Counted from the stretch's first letter, positions 35,201 through 45,024 are shown. The stretch is DNA of 59,088 nucleotides from CAYXRK01 sp964467615 (GCA_964467615.1 CAYXRK010000006.1:1-59088); one strand, 5' to 3'. Numbers and translations: made by a program. The notes: generated by a model from the letters alone, not told the origin.

Positions 35201-35959
35201 ATGCTTAGCCGATTCATGACGCGCCGCGAGCAGGCGATCCTCCTGTTCTTTGGAGCAGCGATAGTGGTCGGGGCGCTCGTCATTTATCTCCGCGCGGATC
35301 GCGGCGAGGCGGACGCAGACCTCGTTCCAGCATCCGCCCTGACGAAGCCCGATCCGCTTTCCGTTGCAACTTCCGAAGCTGCACCCGATCCCGCCCCGGC
35401 CGCCGCGCCGCTGCCCGTTCCTACGATGATCGCCGTCTCGATCGTTGGTGCTGTGGAACGGCCTGGCGTATATCGCCTCGAGCAGGACGAGCGGGTCCAA
35501 GACCTCATCGATGCCGCTGGCGGCGCGAGCGAGGACGCCGACGTGTCAGACATCAATCTCGCCGCGAAGCTGATCGACGGAACGACGCTTGTCCTTCCGG
35601 CGTTCGAACAAACTCAGACGCGAGATGGACAGTATGTGCGGACGGGTCGCGCCGCGGCCCCGCCGGCGAACCCGCCCCAGTACACGTTGAGCGGATGGAC
35701 GCCTGGTAGCGCCGTTCCGCCTTCAGCGCCGACGTCTGGCGGTGCATCTGCCGCGCCCGGCGCCGGCGGCCCTATTGATCTGAATCGCGCTACGCAGGCG
35801 GAACTCGAAACGCTCCCCGGCATCGGTCCGGTGTTGGCGGCGGCCATCGTGGCGCACCGCACGGGGAGTCCGTTTCAATCGATCGACGAACTCGAGAACG
35901 TTTCCGGAATCGGGCCCAAGCGGTTCGCGGCGGTGCGCGATCTGATCACGGTACGGTAG
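35201..35959 (+). CDS. comEA: ComEA-like SLBB/helix-hairpin-helix DNA-binding protein
   Basis: A 252-residue protein with an N-terminal membrane anchor (AILLFFGAAIVVGALVIYL), a Pro/Ala linker and an SLBB domain (VSIVGAVERPGVYRLEQDER...LAAKLIDGT). A second disordered linker leads to the helix-hairpin-helix pair IDLNRATQAELETLPGIGPV...VSGIGPKRF. ComEA binds incoming double-stranded DNA in the periplasm during natural transformation. The first in-frame ATG with sensible context is 35201; a TTG lies at 35174. ComEC is not nearby. Confidence 0.85.
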   Translation: MLSRFMTRREQAILLFFGAAIVVGALVIYLRADRGEADADLVPASALTKPDPLSVATSEAAPDPAPAAAPLPVPTMIAVSIVGAVERPGVYRLEQDERVQDLIDAAGGASEDADVSDINLAAKLIDGTTLVLPAFEQTQTRDGQYVRTGRAAAPPANPPQYTLSGWTPGSAVPPSAPTSGGASAAPGAGGPIDLNRATQAELETLPGIGPVLAAAIVAHRTGSPFQSIDELENVSGIGPKRFAAVRDLITVR

Positions 35960-35970
35960 AATCAGCGGCC

Positions 35971-36462
35971 ATGAACGCCGCACCGAGTCACTGGATCCGC
36001 CCGCGCCGCTGTGTTTCATGTGGCGGCACGTTCACCCTCGAGCAACACGCCACGCCCGAAGCGCGCGACGCGGCGGACCACCTCGATCACGGCACGCTCG
36101 ATCCCTCCGTGCTTCCGCCGCTCATCTCGAAATGCCCCGCCTGCCTGAGTGGCGCGGCCCCGGCGCGAATGCCGAACACAGGCATGAAGATGTCCGAGGC
36201 CGAAGCGATCGCCGCGGCTATGGCCATCGGTGATCGGATGCGACTCGAGGCGGGCAACCCTTACATGCCGTTCGTCAAAAAGATCGGCTTTGGCGTCAGC
36301 TTTCTCGGCGCTATCGGCATGTTGCTGGCCGGCGCGCTCATGTACCTCCGGCGCGGCGAACAGGACGGGCTCGCGTGGCTGCTAGTCACCGGCATGCTGT
36401 TCGGCATTGGCGCGGGCGTAACAGCCTGGGCCTTCTTTCGAACGGGACGCGGTCCTCGTTGA
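35971..36462 (+). CDS. Zinc-ribbon protein with two transmembrane helices
   Basis: A 163-residue protein, family not recognised. Cys pairs RRCVSCGG (~14) and SKCPACLSG (~52) could form a zinc ribbon. A polar middle is followed by two hydrophobic helices (~105-125 and ~133-153) separated by a short basic loop. It starts 12 nt after the ComEA-like stop and is probably in the same transcript. Membrane location is predicted; function unknown. Confidence 0.65.
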   Translation: MNAAPSHWIRPRRCVSCGGTFTLEQHATPEARDAADHLDHGTLDPSVLPPLISKCPACLSGAAPARMPNTGMKMSEAEAIAAAMAIGDRMRLEAGNPYMPFVKKIGFGVSFLGAIGMLLAGALMYLRRGEQDGLAWLLVTGMLFGIGAGVTAWAFFRTGRGPR

Positions 36463-36569
36463 GGCAAGGCGACTTATTGCCCTGGCGGGGTTTAACGTCT
36501 TGAGACGCGTCTTTCGCTATACTCTCGCGAAGTGCGGTTGAAAACGAACATAAGCATAGGAGATTTTCC

Positions 36570-37205
36570 ATGAAACTCGTAATGTCGTCCCTCGTAACGC
36601 TCGCGGCATTTACTTTCCTCGCATCTACGGCTTCCGCCGAGGATCAACGAAAAGGCGATCCCTACACGCTCAGCGAGTGCGCCATTTCGAGCGAGGCGCT
36701 CGGCTCGATGGGCGAACCGATCACGCTCATTCACGACGGCCGCGAAATCAAGTTCTGCTGCTCGGGATGCCCTCCGCGCTTCGAGAAGGACCCCGCCCAA
36801 TATCTTTCCAAGATCGATGAAAAGATCATCGAGCAGCAAACGTCCTACTATCCGCTGACCACCGACGTCGTCACTGACGCGGCATTGGGTAAAGACGCCG
36901 TCGACTTCGTCTACTTCAACCGCCTCGTCCGTTTCGCGAACCCCGACTCGGTCGCCAAATTCGAAAAAGACGCCGCTACGCACCTCGCCAAACTCGACGA
37001 CGCCGTCATCGCCAAACAAAAAGATTCGTATCCGCTCGACGCATGTCCCATCGGAGGCCACAAACTGGGCGAGTCCGGCGAACCCGTCAACGTCGTCATA
37101 GCGAACCGGCTCGTTCGCCTGTGCTGCGAGGACTGCAAGAAGGACCTGTACAAGGATCCCGTCGCAGTGTTCTCCAAGATCGACGTCGCCGCGAAGAAGA
37201 AGTAA
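36570..37205 (+). CDS. Secreted triple-repeat cysteine/metal-binding (TRASH/YHS-like) protein
   Basis: A 211-residue exported protein (signal peptide ending ASTASAEDQ). Three ~55-residue repeats each follow the plan YPL..C.I.G..LG..GEP....NGR.V.FCC..C...F..DP..YL.KID. Repeats 1 and 3 keep the cysteines (CAISSEALG...FCCSGC and CPIGGHKLG...LCCEDC). The middle repeat has lost all of them. Similar proteins sit beside copper/silver efflux genes, as here with the convergent CusA operon, so periplasmic metal binding is likely. AGGAG precedes the ATG. Confidence 0.75.
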   Translation: MKLVMSSLVTLAAFTFLASTASAEDQRKGDPYTLSECAISSEALGSMGEPITLIHDGREIKFCCSGCPPRFEKDPAQYLSKIDEKIIEQQTSYYPLTTDVVTDAALGKDAVDFVYFNRLVRFANPDSVAKFEKDAATHLAKLDDAVIAKQKDSYPLDACPIGGHKLGESGEPVNVVIANRLVRLCCEDCKKDLYKDPVAVFSKIDVAAKKK

Positions 37206-37227
37206 ACCCTCGCCGTCTGAATTTCCT

Positions 37228-37270
37228 ACCGCGCCCGATCGCCTCACGGCTCGGGCGCGGTTTCGTTTTC
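37228..37270 (+). terminator. Rho-independent terminator after the metal-binding protein gene
   Basis: Perfect 11-bp stem ACCGCGCCCGA/TCGGGCGCGGT (37228-37238 and 37251-37261) followed by TTCGTTTTC. It overlaps the last codons of the convergent TolC-like gene. Confidence 0.75.
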
Positions 37271-38680
37271 TTCCCTCACGTCGTCCGCTTCTTCCGCGAC
37301 ACCGGCTAGCGTCCAAGGCCCGCCCATGACCATCTCGAGTTGCGCCGCGGCCTGCCGCCAATCACGCCCTGCGCCGAGACGCTCGAGTTGCAAGTCGAGC
37401 AGCGTGTTCACGCCGTCCAATACGTCCCGCACCTCGACGGAAAAATCCCCCGCGCCGAACGCGCTCTGGACACCCTCGAGCGCGAGCTGCGCCTTTGGAA
37501 GCAGGTCCTCGTCATATAACCGGTGCGACCGCTGCGCGTCCTGCAATCGGAACAGCGCCTCGCGTGCCTCGCTCTCCAGATCCAGTTGCATGCTCTGCCG
37601 CTCGAACCGCGCCGCCTCGGCCATGTTGCGCGCCTCCGCAACCCCGGCGCGTACCTTCTTGCGCCAAATCGGCAGGTTAATCGAAAGCGACACGGACGCG
37701 TCGTCCTGCGAACGCTCCCTGTCTCGATCGGTAATCGCGGAGAACGCGTCGAAGGCGGAGCCGGCAAAATCCAGCGCGTTCGCTTCTGCCGCGGCGTTGA
37801 ACGTGTCGCGCGTTCCCATCGCGGCCCCGAGCGCTCGCTCGCCTTTCCGTGTCCCCATCGGCGACTTCATCCAGCCGTAGTCGAATTCGAGCATGAAATC
37901 CGGCTTGCCTTTTTTCTTCGCGAGTCCGACGCCGATGTCCCTGGCCTCCGCCGCCGCCTCCGTCGCCGCGAGCCCAGGGTTCATCTGGTGCACGCGCGCG
38001 AGCACGACCGGACCCGGCGGCGCATGCGGCGGCAACACCGCCTCCTTCGGCCAGGGCAATTCCGGATCCGACGTACGCCCCACCGCGCGGCTCAATCGCG
38101 CTGAAACCGCTCCCCGCATTTGATCGAATTCGACGATGCGGTTCTCCGCCCTCGAGCGTTCGATCTGGATGCGCAGGTACTCAAATTGCCTCGTCAATCC
38201 CATCCCGTATCGTGTCTCGGCGATCTGCTCGATGAATCGTAGTATCTCCGCCTGCGCTTCAAATACGCGTTTTGCCTCGGCAACATAGGCGTATTCCGCA
38301 TAGGCCGACTTTACCTCGGCGAAGAGTTCATTGCGCGCTTCGTAGAACCGGTGCATCGCCATCTCGGCTTCCGCCGAGGCCTGGTCCGCGCGCGCCCCGC
38401 GCGTGCCGAACCACGGGAAAGCCTGTCCGATCGAGACCATCGCGCGGTCTTCCATCGATTGCACGAACCATCCAAACATGAACATCGGATCGTCCAGCGC
38501 GCGCATCTGCGGGACGCGTTCCATCGACGCCCGCCACTCCGCGTAACGCGCCCGCAGCGCCGGATGGTCCTCCGCAGCCTCGAGTAGATACGCGCGCTCC
38601 TCGTCGTTCCCGGCGAAGAACGCCGGTCCCTGCATGGGCAACTCCGCGCCAAGCAAACATGCGATCAGAACCAGCTTCAT
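37244..38680 (-). CDS. TolC-like outer-membrane efflux protein
   Basis: A 478-residue outer-membrane channel of the OEP/TolC family, third component of the metal efflux pump. A signal peptide (MKLVLIACLLGAELPMQG) is followed by long alternating helices and the family's two repeats (KSAYAEYAYVAEAKRVFEAQ near residue 115; SEAREALFRLQDAQRSHRLY near 385). The start ATG overlaps the cusA stop by 4 nt (ATGA) with AAGGAGG just before. The open frame continues upstream inside cusA but that part is antisense-frame noise. Confidence 0.88.
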   Translation of the reverse strand: MKLVLIACLLGAELPMQGPAFFAGNDEERAYLLEAAEDHPALRARYAEWRASMERVPQMRALDDPMFMFGWFVQSMEDRAMVSIGQAFPWFGTRGARADQASAEAEMAMHRFYEARNELFAEVKSAYAEYAYVAEAKRVFEAQAEILRFIEQIAETRYGMGLTRQFEYLRIQIERSRAENRIVEFDQMRGAVSARLSRAVGRTSDPELPWPKEAVLPPHAPPGPVVLARVHQMNPGLAATEAAAEARDIGVGLAKKKGKPDFMLEFDYGWMKSPMGTRKGERALGAAMGTRDTFNAAAEANALDFAGSAFDAFSAITDRDRERSQDDASVSLSINLPIWRKKVRAGVAEARNMAEAARFERQSMQLDLESEAREALFRLQDAQRSHRLYDEDLLPKAQLALEGVQSAFGAGDFSVEVRDVLDGVNTLLDLQLERLGAGRDWRQAAAQLEMVMGGPWTLAGVAEEADDVREENETAPEP

Positions 38681-41600
38681 GACGCCTCCTTCGGGGTCTT
38701 GCCCCATCGAATCCGAAACTCCTCGACGGCGCAGTATAGGACCGGTACCAGAAACAACGTAATCAGCACAATTGTCATTCCGCCAAAAATCGGGATCGCC
38801 ATCGGCCCCATGATGTCTGAACCGCGCCCCGTCGAGGACATGACCGGCAGCAACGCCAGAATCGCGATGGCGGTCGTCATCAGGCACGGCCGGATACGGC
38901 GGCAACCCGCGACGACTACGGCCTCGCGCAACTCCGGGACCGTCTTGGGTTTGAGACGTTCGAGCGACTGGCCGATGTACGTGGCCATGACGACCCCGTC
39001 GTCCTCGGCGATGCCGAACAGGGCCAGGAAGCCGACCCAGACGGCGACGCTGAGGTTGACGGGATGGATGTGGAACAAGTCCCGCAGGTTGACGCCGAGA
39101 ACCTCGAAATTGAGGAAACCCGGCTGACCGTAGAGCCACATCATCAAGAAGCCGCCGCTCCACGCCAGCAGTATCGAGGAAAACACAATGAGCGCGATGC
39201 TGGCCCGGCGGAATTGAAAGTAGAGGATCATGAAGATGACGCCCAAGGAGATGGGCCGCACGAGGTTGAGCGTGCGTTCGGCGTGAATCTGGTTTTCGTA
39301 GTTGCCTGCAAACGCATAACTGACGCCTGCGGGGATGACCAGTCCGCCGTCCGCTATCTTCGCTTTGAGGTACGCCTCGCACGACTTCACCACGTCCACC
39401 TCCGCGAATTGTTCCTGCTTATCGAACAAGACGTATCCGACCAGAAACGTGTCCTCGCTCTTGATCATCTGGGGCCCGCGCACGAACTCGAAGTCCGCGA
39501 GTTGCGTAAGCGGTATTTGCGCGCCATCCGGGGTCGGCACGATGATCCGCTCGAGCGATTCGAAGTCGTCGCGCAATTCACGCAGGTAACGGATGCGCAC
39601 CGCGTACCGCTCACGCCCCTCGACGGTTGTCGTGACCGTCATGCCGCCAATCGCCGCCTCGACAACGTTTTGCACCTCGCGCACCGTGAGGCCGTAACGC
39701 GCAATCGCCTCGCGGTTGACCTCGATCTCGACATACGGCTTCCCCACCACGCGGTCCGCTTGTACGGACAGTGGCGAAACGCCCGGCACTTCCTTCAAGA
39801 GCTCCTGGATTTTCAGGCCCACGGCTTCAATGGTGTCTTGGTCGGGGCCTTTGATTTTCACGCCCATCGGCGCGCGCATCCCGCTTTGCAGCATGATGAG
39901 ACGCGTCTTGATCGGCTGAAGCTTGGGCGCGGAGGTCGTTCCCGGCATCGCCCCGGCCGCCACGATCTCCTTCCAAATGTCGTCCGGGCTTTTGATGTGG
40001 TCCCGCCATTGTCGGAAAGGCCGCCCGCGGGGATCGGGAATCAATTCGTCCGATGCGTCCCGAACGAATTCCCTCGTCGCGTGATCGAATTCGAACGTAA
40101 GGCGGTTGCCGGATGCGTCGGTGATGTATTCGGACTTGTAGTTGACGACCGTCTCCATCATCTGGAGTTCGCCGGGATCGATCGCCGTATCGGCACGGCC
40201 TATTTTCCCGACGACGGACTCGACCTCAGGTATCGCGTGGATCGCCTTGTCCTGAAATTGCAGCACGTCCGCCGTCTCTTCGAGCGAGGCATGCGGCATC
40301 AGGAACGGCATGAAGAGAAACGAGCCTTCGTCCAGATTCGGCATGAATTCGTTTCCGAGTCCGGGAAACGTCTGCACCCCTTCAGCCCAGAATTTGGAAT
40401 TTCGCACGGCGGTTTCGTCTATCCCCGCCCAAGCGAGTACTTTCGGGACGAAGCCAAAGGTCCAATTGAATCCGCGCCACGACGAGAAACCCACCACCAT
40501 GATGACAATGGGCAGCATGAGGTAGACGGCCTTGTTGGCGAGCGTCCAGCGCAGAAGATTGGGATAGGTGAGGATAAACAGCCGGAAGAACAGCAACAGC
40601 CCGCCCATGATGATGCCAACGAACGCGAGTTGTCGCGGGTAGGACGCGCCCACGCCGAGCGGGTGCCATTCGTAGGCGAGATACATCATGCCCAAGATGC
40701 CCACCAAGGTGGACGCCGGCACGCCGATGGCCCACTTTGTCCGCGCGTTGTCCGTCCGCCGCACGAACAGGTAAATCATCGCGGGCATGACCAGCAGCGC
40801 CACGACGATCGACGCGGTGAGCGCAAACGTCTTCGTGAACGCGAGTGGCCGGAACAGTTTCCCTTCCGGCCCGGTCATCGCGAAAACCGGCAGGAAGCCG
40901 ATGATCGTCGTGGACACCGCGGCAAACATCGCCGAACCGACCTCGCTCGTGCCCCGATAAATGGAGACTATTCTCGGCTGGCCCGGCGGGGCCTCATTGA
41001 GGTGCCGCAGCGAGTTCTCGGAAATGATGATGCCCACGTCGACGACCGTACCGATCGCGATTGCGATGCCGGACAGCGCAACGATGTTCGCGTCCACGCC
41101 GAAGGCCTTCATCGCCATAAACGTGAGCAGCACCGACAGCGGCAACACGATCCCGATGATCAGCGAGGTCCGCACGTGTACGAGCATGACGACGATGACC
41201 AGGGCCGTGATGATCATTTGCTCGATGAGCGCCGAGTTGAGCGTCCCCAACGTCTCGTAGATCAGGCCCGTCCGATCGTAAAATGGGACGACCGTGATCT
41301 GGCTCGTTGTGACCCAGCCAGGCCACTCGCTCCGCGAGTGCGACCGCAGCCATGTCAGCCAAGCCGCGTGGTCCGGCCCAGGCCCGTCCCACGCTTCGAA
41401 CCCTTGTGCGCGCGCGAAAGTAGCGGCCTCGTCGTGTGAGGCGCGCGTCTCGTCGATCACCACGCGCGTCGGTAATCCCGGCGCAATCTCTTGAATCTTG
41501 GCCTTGACGTCGTTGATCACCTCGAGCGGGTTCGCGCCGTACCGCACCACCACGACCCCGCCCACGGCCTCCGCGCCCGCTTTGTCCAGCACGCCGCGGC

Positions 41601-42507
41601 GCAACGCTGGGCCTTTCGACACCGTCGCGATGTTCTTCACCGTGATCGGCACGTTCTCGTTCACCGCGACGATGATGTTCCCGATATCCTCGAGGTCCTT
41701 GATAAACCCCCGGCCGCGGATGATGTACTCGACCTTGTTCACCTCCATCGTGCGCGCGCCCACGTCGATGTTCGATTGGCGCACCGCGTCCATCACGTCC
41801 TCGAGCGTTACCTTGAACGCCCGCATCGCGTCTGGGTCGACGTCGATCTGATACTCCTGCACGAATCCGCCGACGGACGCGACCTCGCTCACCCCTCCCG
41901 ACGACAGCAACGCGTACCGCACCTGCCAGTCCTGCACGGTCCTAAGCTCGTGCAGATCCCATCCGCCCACGGGCTTACCTTCCGGATCGCGGCCCTCGAG
42001 CGTGTACCAATAGACCTGGCCCAATCCCGTGGCGTCGGGCCCGAGCGCCGGCCTCGTTCCTTCGGGCAACGTGCCGGCCGGAAGGCTGTTCAGTTTCTCG
42101 AGAATCCGCGTCCGAGACCAATAAAACTCGACGTTCTCTTCAAAAATAATAAAGATGCTCGAGAACCCGAAGTAGGAGTAGCTCCGAATCGTCCGCACGC
42201 CGGGCATGCCGAGCAGCGCGACCGTCATCGGATACGTGATCTGGTCTTCTACGTCCTGCGGCGAGCGCCCTTCCCATTCCGTGAATACGATTTGCTGGTT
42301 CTCGCCGATGTCCGGAATCGCGTCTACCGCAATCGGGAAACGCGGCAGCCCGCCGAGGTCCCAATCGAACGGCGCGACGATCAGACCGCCGAGCGTGACC
42401 GCGATAATGAACAGCCACACCATGAGTCTCTGTTCGAGAAAAAAACGCACGATCCAATCGAGCGGTGATCGCGCCTCGAGAACGGGCGGTTGCTCGTGCT
42501 CGGCCAT
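38677..42507 (-). CDS. cusA: Heavy-metal efflux RND transporter (CusA/CzcA family)
   Basis: Inner-membrane proton/cation antiporter of about 1276 residues, some 200 longer than E. coli CusA. Family features include the N-terminal FIIAVTLGGLIVAP helix, GRSPQDVEDQITYPM, the TM4 segment GIAIAIGTVVDVGIIISEN and the later PMAIPIFGGMTI. A long soluble insertion at ~700-880 (FMPFLMPHASLEE onward) enlarges the first or second porter domain. It pumps monovalent or divalent metal such as Cu/Ag out through CusB and TolC. The ATG at 42507 shares one base with the cusB stop (TGATG). Confidence 0.93.
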   Translation of the reverse strand: MAEHEQPPVLEARSPLDWIVRFFLEQRLMVWLFIIAVTLGGLIVAPFDWDLGGLPRFPIAVDAIPDIGENQQIVFTEWEGRSPQDVEDQITYPMTVALLGMPGVRTIRSYSYFGFSSIFIIFEENVEFYWSRTRILEKLNSLPAGTLPEGTRPALGPDATGLGQVYWYTLEGRDPEGKPVGGWDLHELRTVQDWQVRYALLSSGGVSEVASVGGFVQEYQIDVDPDAMRAFKVTLEDVMDAVRQSNIDVGARTMEVNKVEYIIRGRGFIKDLEDIGNIIVAVNENVPITVKNIATVSKGPALRRGVLDKAGAEAVGGVVVVRYGANPLEVINDVKAKIQEIAPGLPTRVVIDETRASHDEAATFARAQGFEAWDGPGPDHAAWLTWLRSHSRSEWPGWVTTSQITVVPFYDRTGLIYETLGTLNSALIEQMIITALVIVVMLVHVRTSLIIGIVLPLSVLLTFMAMKAFGVDANIVALSGIAIAIGTVVDVGIIISENSLRHLNEAPPGQPRIVSIYRGTSEVGSAMFAAVSTTIIGFLPVFAMTGPEGKLFRPLAFTKTFALTASIVVALLVMPAMIYLFVRRTDNARTKWAIGVPASTLVGILGMMYLAYEWHPLGVGASYPRQLAFVGIIMGGLLLFFRLFILTYPNLLRWTLANKAVYLMLPIVIMVVGFSSWRGFNWTFGFVPKVLAWAGIDETAVRNSKFWAEGVQTFPGLGNEFMPNLDEGSFLFMPFLMPHASLEETADVLQFQDKAIHAIPEVESVVGKIGRADTAIDPGELQMMETVVNYKSEYITDASGNRLTFEFDHATREFVRDASDELIPDPRGRPFRQWRDHIKSPDDIWKEIVAAGAMPGTTSAPKLQPIKTRLIMLQSGMRAPMGVKIKGPDQDTIEAVGLKIQELLKEVPGVSPLSVQADRVVGKPYVEIEVNREAIARYGLTVREVQNVVEAAIGGMTVTTTVEGRERYAVRIRYLRELRDDFESLERIIVPTPDGAQIPLTQLADFEFVRGPQMIKSEDTFLVGYVLFDKQEQFAEVDVVKSCEAYLKAKIADGGLVIPAGVSYAFAGNYENQIHAERTLNLVRPISLGVIFMILYFQFRRASIALIVFSSILLAWSGGFLMMWLYGQPGFLNFEVLGVNLRDLFHIHPVNLSVAVWVGFLALFGIAEDDGVVMATYIGQSLERLKPKTVPELREAVVVAGCRRIRPCLMTTAIAILALLPVMSSTGRGSDIMGPMAIPIFGGMTIVLITLFLVPVLYCAVEEFRIRWGKTPKEAS

Positions 42508-44507
42508 CACTGCGCTCCGTGTGGCGCGTGGCCATGTTCATCGAGCAGCACGCGTTTGATCTCGCCGCACGTGAGCATCTCGCCGCCGAAGTAGGGATTT
42601 TGAATCGCCTCGCCCGATTGAAGCCAATGCGCCCCCGCCTTATCGAATGCCATTGGACAAAACGCAAGCCGCACCGGATCGCCCGCGGGCAATCCGAACG
42701 TCTCCAACGCGGCGGCCAGCGCGTCGGACAGGTTCTTGAATTCCATGCGCGCGGCCGCCTCGCCCTCCGCCGCCGCAAGCGCATGAATCGCCGTGTGCAA
42801 CGGCGGACCAAACCTCGCCCATGCAGCCGCGATCTCGGGCGCGACCGTCAGCGCATCGATGGACGCGACTTCGCTTCCGAGTTCATTCGCCGAAGCACGC
42901 GCAGCGCCAATGTCGTTCTTCGTAAGTGCATCGCGAATGGCCCCGTATCGTTCGTACACGCGCCGCAGTCCGGAACGCATTTCGACCGGTGCCTCGATCA
43001 TCGCGGTTACCGTACTCGACTCGCCCTCCTTGGCCGGCAAGTCCGTTGCGCCGCGATTCATCATGCTCGGCCGCGCGAGCAGTTGCTGCGCGCTGTCAAT
43101 CTTGAAGTTCCCGTTTGTGACGACCCGCTCGCCCTCTTCCAGGCCGCTTTCAACAAGGTAGTAGTCGCCCGCCCGCGGCCCAAGCACAATCTCTCGTCCC
43201 TCGAATGCGGGCTTTTCCGCGTCACCCACCGACACGTATACAATCGCGCGCTTACCCGTGACCAGCGCCGCCGCCGCCGGAATCACCAGCGGCCGCGCCG
43301 AAAGCTCGTCCGCTGAAACGTAGCCCAACTTCTCCGCCGCCACCAAAGTCATGCCGCAGATGTCGCAAACCCCCGGCGCGTCCTTGATGATTTGCGGGTG
43401 CATCGGCGATATCCATTTTCCGGCAAGGCCCGGATCCATCACGCGCTGTTGGGTCGCCACCTTTGCCCGGATCGTCGCGCGCACAAACATCTCCGGCTTC
43501 AGCTTCTGGTCGGCGTTGTCCACGTTCACCCGCACCTTCACGGTCCGCGTCATTTCGTTCACCACCGGATCGATGAACGCGATCCGCCCGTGAAACGCCT
43601 CGCCCGGAAACGCCTCAGTCGCGAACTCCACGTCCTGCCCGTAGTGCAACCACACCAAGTCCGATTCGTACGCATCGAGCTTCACCCACACCACCGTCAG
43701 GTCCGCGATGTGAAACAAGTGCGTCCCCACTTCCACGTACTCGCCCGGATGTTCCAGTTTTTCGATCACCGTGCCCCCTATCGGCGAATAAATAATCACC
43801 TGGTCCGACTTCGCCCCGCCCTGTTCCACGGCCTTAATCGCCTCGTCAGACATACCCCATAACTTGAGCTTGCGACGCCCCGCCTCGATCGTTGCCTCCG
43901 CCGTCTTGCGCAACGTCTCCGGCGCGCCAGCGTTGATCGCCGCCAGCGCCTTCGCCGCGCGGTACAACTCGTCCTGCCCAGTCAGCAACTCCGGACTGTA
44001 CAGCGAAACCAGATGGTCCCCCTTCGCCACGCGCGCCCCGCTGAAATCCACGAAGTACCGATCGATGCGTCCCGGCACCCACGCCGTGATGTCCGCCAAT
44101 TTCGATTCGTCGTAGTCCACCTTGCCCACCATCCGAATTTCCTTCTCGACGAACCGCCGCTCGACCGGCGCGGTCTGGATGTTCATCAACGCCGCCGCCT
44201 CGGGCGAGGTCTCGTACACGCGCGGATCGCCCGCGGTCTGCGCGCTCGTCACCGGCACGAGTTCCATTGCGCAAATCGGACACAAGCCCGGCTTCGGTTG
44301 GCGGATTTGCGGATGCATCACGCAGGTCCATACCGTTGCCGCATCGGCGGGGCTGCTCACGTCAGCATGCTGCGTCGGCCTCTCAGGCGCGCCGCGAAAC
44401 AGATACCCCGTGACGAACGCGCCGAATACGAACAAGAGCAGCCCGACGTTCCGCAACAGCGAGAACGCAGTGGGGCGAAGACGGTTGAAAAAGGACGACA
44501 AACTCAT
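42507..44507 (-). CDS. cusB: Heavy-metal efflux membrane fusion protein (CusB family) with two HMBD modules and DUF3347
   Basis: A 666-residue periplasmic adaptor: a membrane anchor (~20-40), then a heavy-metal-binding domain (MHPQIRQPKPGLCPICAMEL, ~63-82), lipoyl/barrel-sandwich and beta-barrel domains (~110-355). A second metal-binding domain (MHPQIIKDAPGVCDICGMTL) follows near 365 and a C-terminal DUF3347 domain (~510-650, LAFCPMAFDKAGAHW and GGEMLTCGEIK). DUF3347 is Cu-related and often found in CusB/CusF-like proteins. Having all three metal modules in one chain is notable. It is upstream of and coupled to cusA. Confidence 0.92.
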   Translation of the reverse strand: MSLSSFFNRLRPTAFSLLRNVGLLLFVFGAFVTGYLFRGAPERPTQHADVSSPADAATVWTCVMHPQIRQPKPGLCPICAMELVPVTSAQTAGDPRVYETSPEAAALMNIQTAPVERRFVEKEIRMVGKVDYDESKLADITAWVPGRIDRYFVDFSGARVAKGDHLVSLYSPELLTGQDELYRAAKALAAINAGAPETLRKTAEATIEAGRRKLKLWGMSDEAIKAVEQGGAKSDQVIIYSPIGGTVIEKLEHPGEYVEVGTHLFHIADLTVVWVKLDAYESDLVWLHYGQDVEFATEAFPGEAFHGRIAFIDPVVNEMTRTVKVRVNVDNADQKLKPEMFVRATIRAKVATQQRVMDPGLAGKWISPMHPQIIKDAPGVCDICGMTLVAAEKLGYVSADELSARPLVIPAAAALVTGKRAIVYVSVGDAEKPAFEGREIVLGPRAGDYYLVESGLEEGERVVTNGNFKIDSAQQLLARPSMMNRGATDLPAKEGESSTVTAMIEAPVEMRSGLRRVYERYGAIRDALTKNDIGAARASANELGSEVASIDALTVAPEIAAAWARFGPPLHTAIHALAAAEGEAAARMEFKNLSDALAAALETFGLPAGDPVRLAFCPMAFDKAGAHWLQSGEAIQNPYFGGEMLTCGEIKRVLLDEHGHAPHGAQ

Positions 44508-44592
44508 GACGGCTCTCCGGAGCGAGTGGGAGGAAAGTTGCGCGAACGCGGATCAAGTACTGCGGCGCGCTACAACAACGGAGAGGCTGGAT

Positions 44593-45024
44593 TCAGCAGA
44601 GGAGCGAAGAATTTAGGATCGGAATCGACGGTGGCCCATGCAGGCGGCCGCGCTCGTGGTTCGGCGTAAATCCGGCGTGACTCGCCGGAGAAAAGCTCGC
44701 GGGGTAATTCGAGGTCCCGCTGATCTTTACGGCCGAAACTACCACACGTTCCGGCACACCCGGCGCGTCGGTCCCCGGATGCACCGAGCAACACGACGCG
44801 TCAAACCCACCCAACGACGCGCCCGATTGTGTCGCCGCAGCACCACCCGCGCAACACGAATGGTCCGCCGCCATTTTGGCCGGGCAACACGAATCGGACG
44901 ATGCAACACGCTCCGCCATCGCCTGGCAATCAAGCCAAATCGACGCCGGTGCAGCGGCCCCAACGGCGACCACTACCAGAAGTCGAGCTATAGAAACGCA
45001 GCAGTTCAACGCAGTACCCGCCAA
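44593..45024 (-). CDS. Small cysteine-rich exported or membrane protein preceding the cus genes
   Basis: A 143-residue protein, no family recognised. The N-terminal hydrophobic helix (ARLLVVVAVGAAAPASIWL) looks like a signal or anchor. CC pairs recur in SDSCCPAKM, DHSCCAGG and DASCCSVHP, then a Pro/Ser tail. The predicted start is a TTG with only GAGAG upstream, so the start is uncertain. It lies 85 bp before cusB on the same strand and is probably part of the metal-response unit, e.g. a periplasmic Cu/Ag-binding protein. This is inference from cysteines and context. Confidence 0.6.
   Translation of the reverse strand: MAGTALNCCVSIARLLVVVAVGAAAPASIWLDCQAMAERVASSDSCCPAKMAADHSCCAGGAAATQSGASLGGFDASCCSVHPGTDAPGVPERVVVSAVKISGTSNYPASFSPASHAGFTPNHERGRLHGPPSIPILNSSLLC

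Noticed and set aside
36500..36523. TTGAGA and TATACT before the metal-binding protein gene as a promoter
   Set aside because: Spacer is only 12 bp, too short for sigma-70; the region AGACGCGTCT is palindromic but without further support.
38681..39382. Upstream extension of the TolC-like frame into cusA
   Set aside because: This part overlaps coding sequence of cusA in another frame; the ATG at 38680 has a strong ribosome site and signal peptide.
39064..41439. 791-codon open frame on the plus strand
   Set aside because: Antisense to cusA; no hydrophobic or domain pattern, only Arg/His/Asp-rich shadow sequence.
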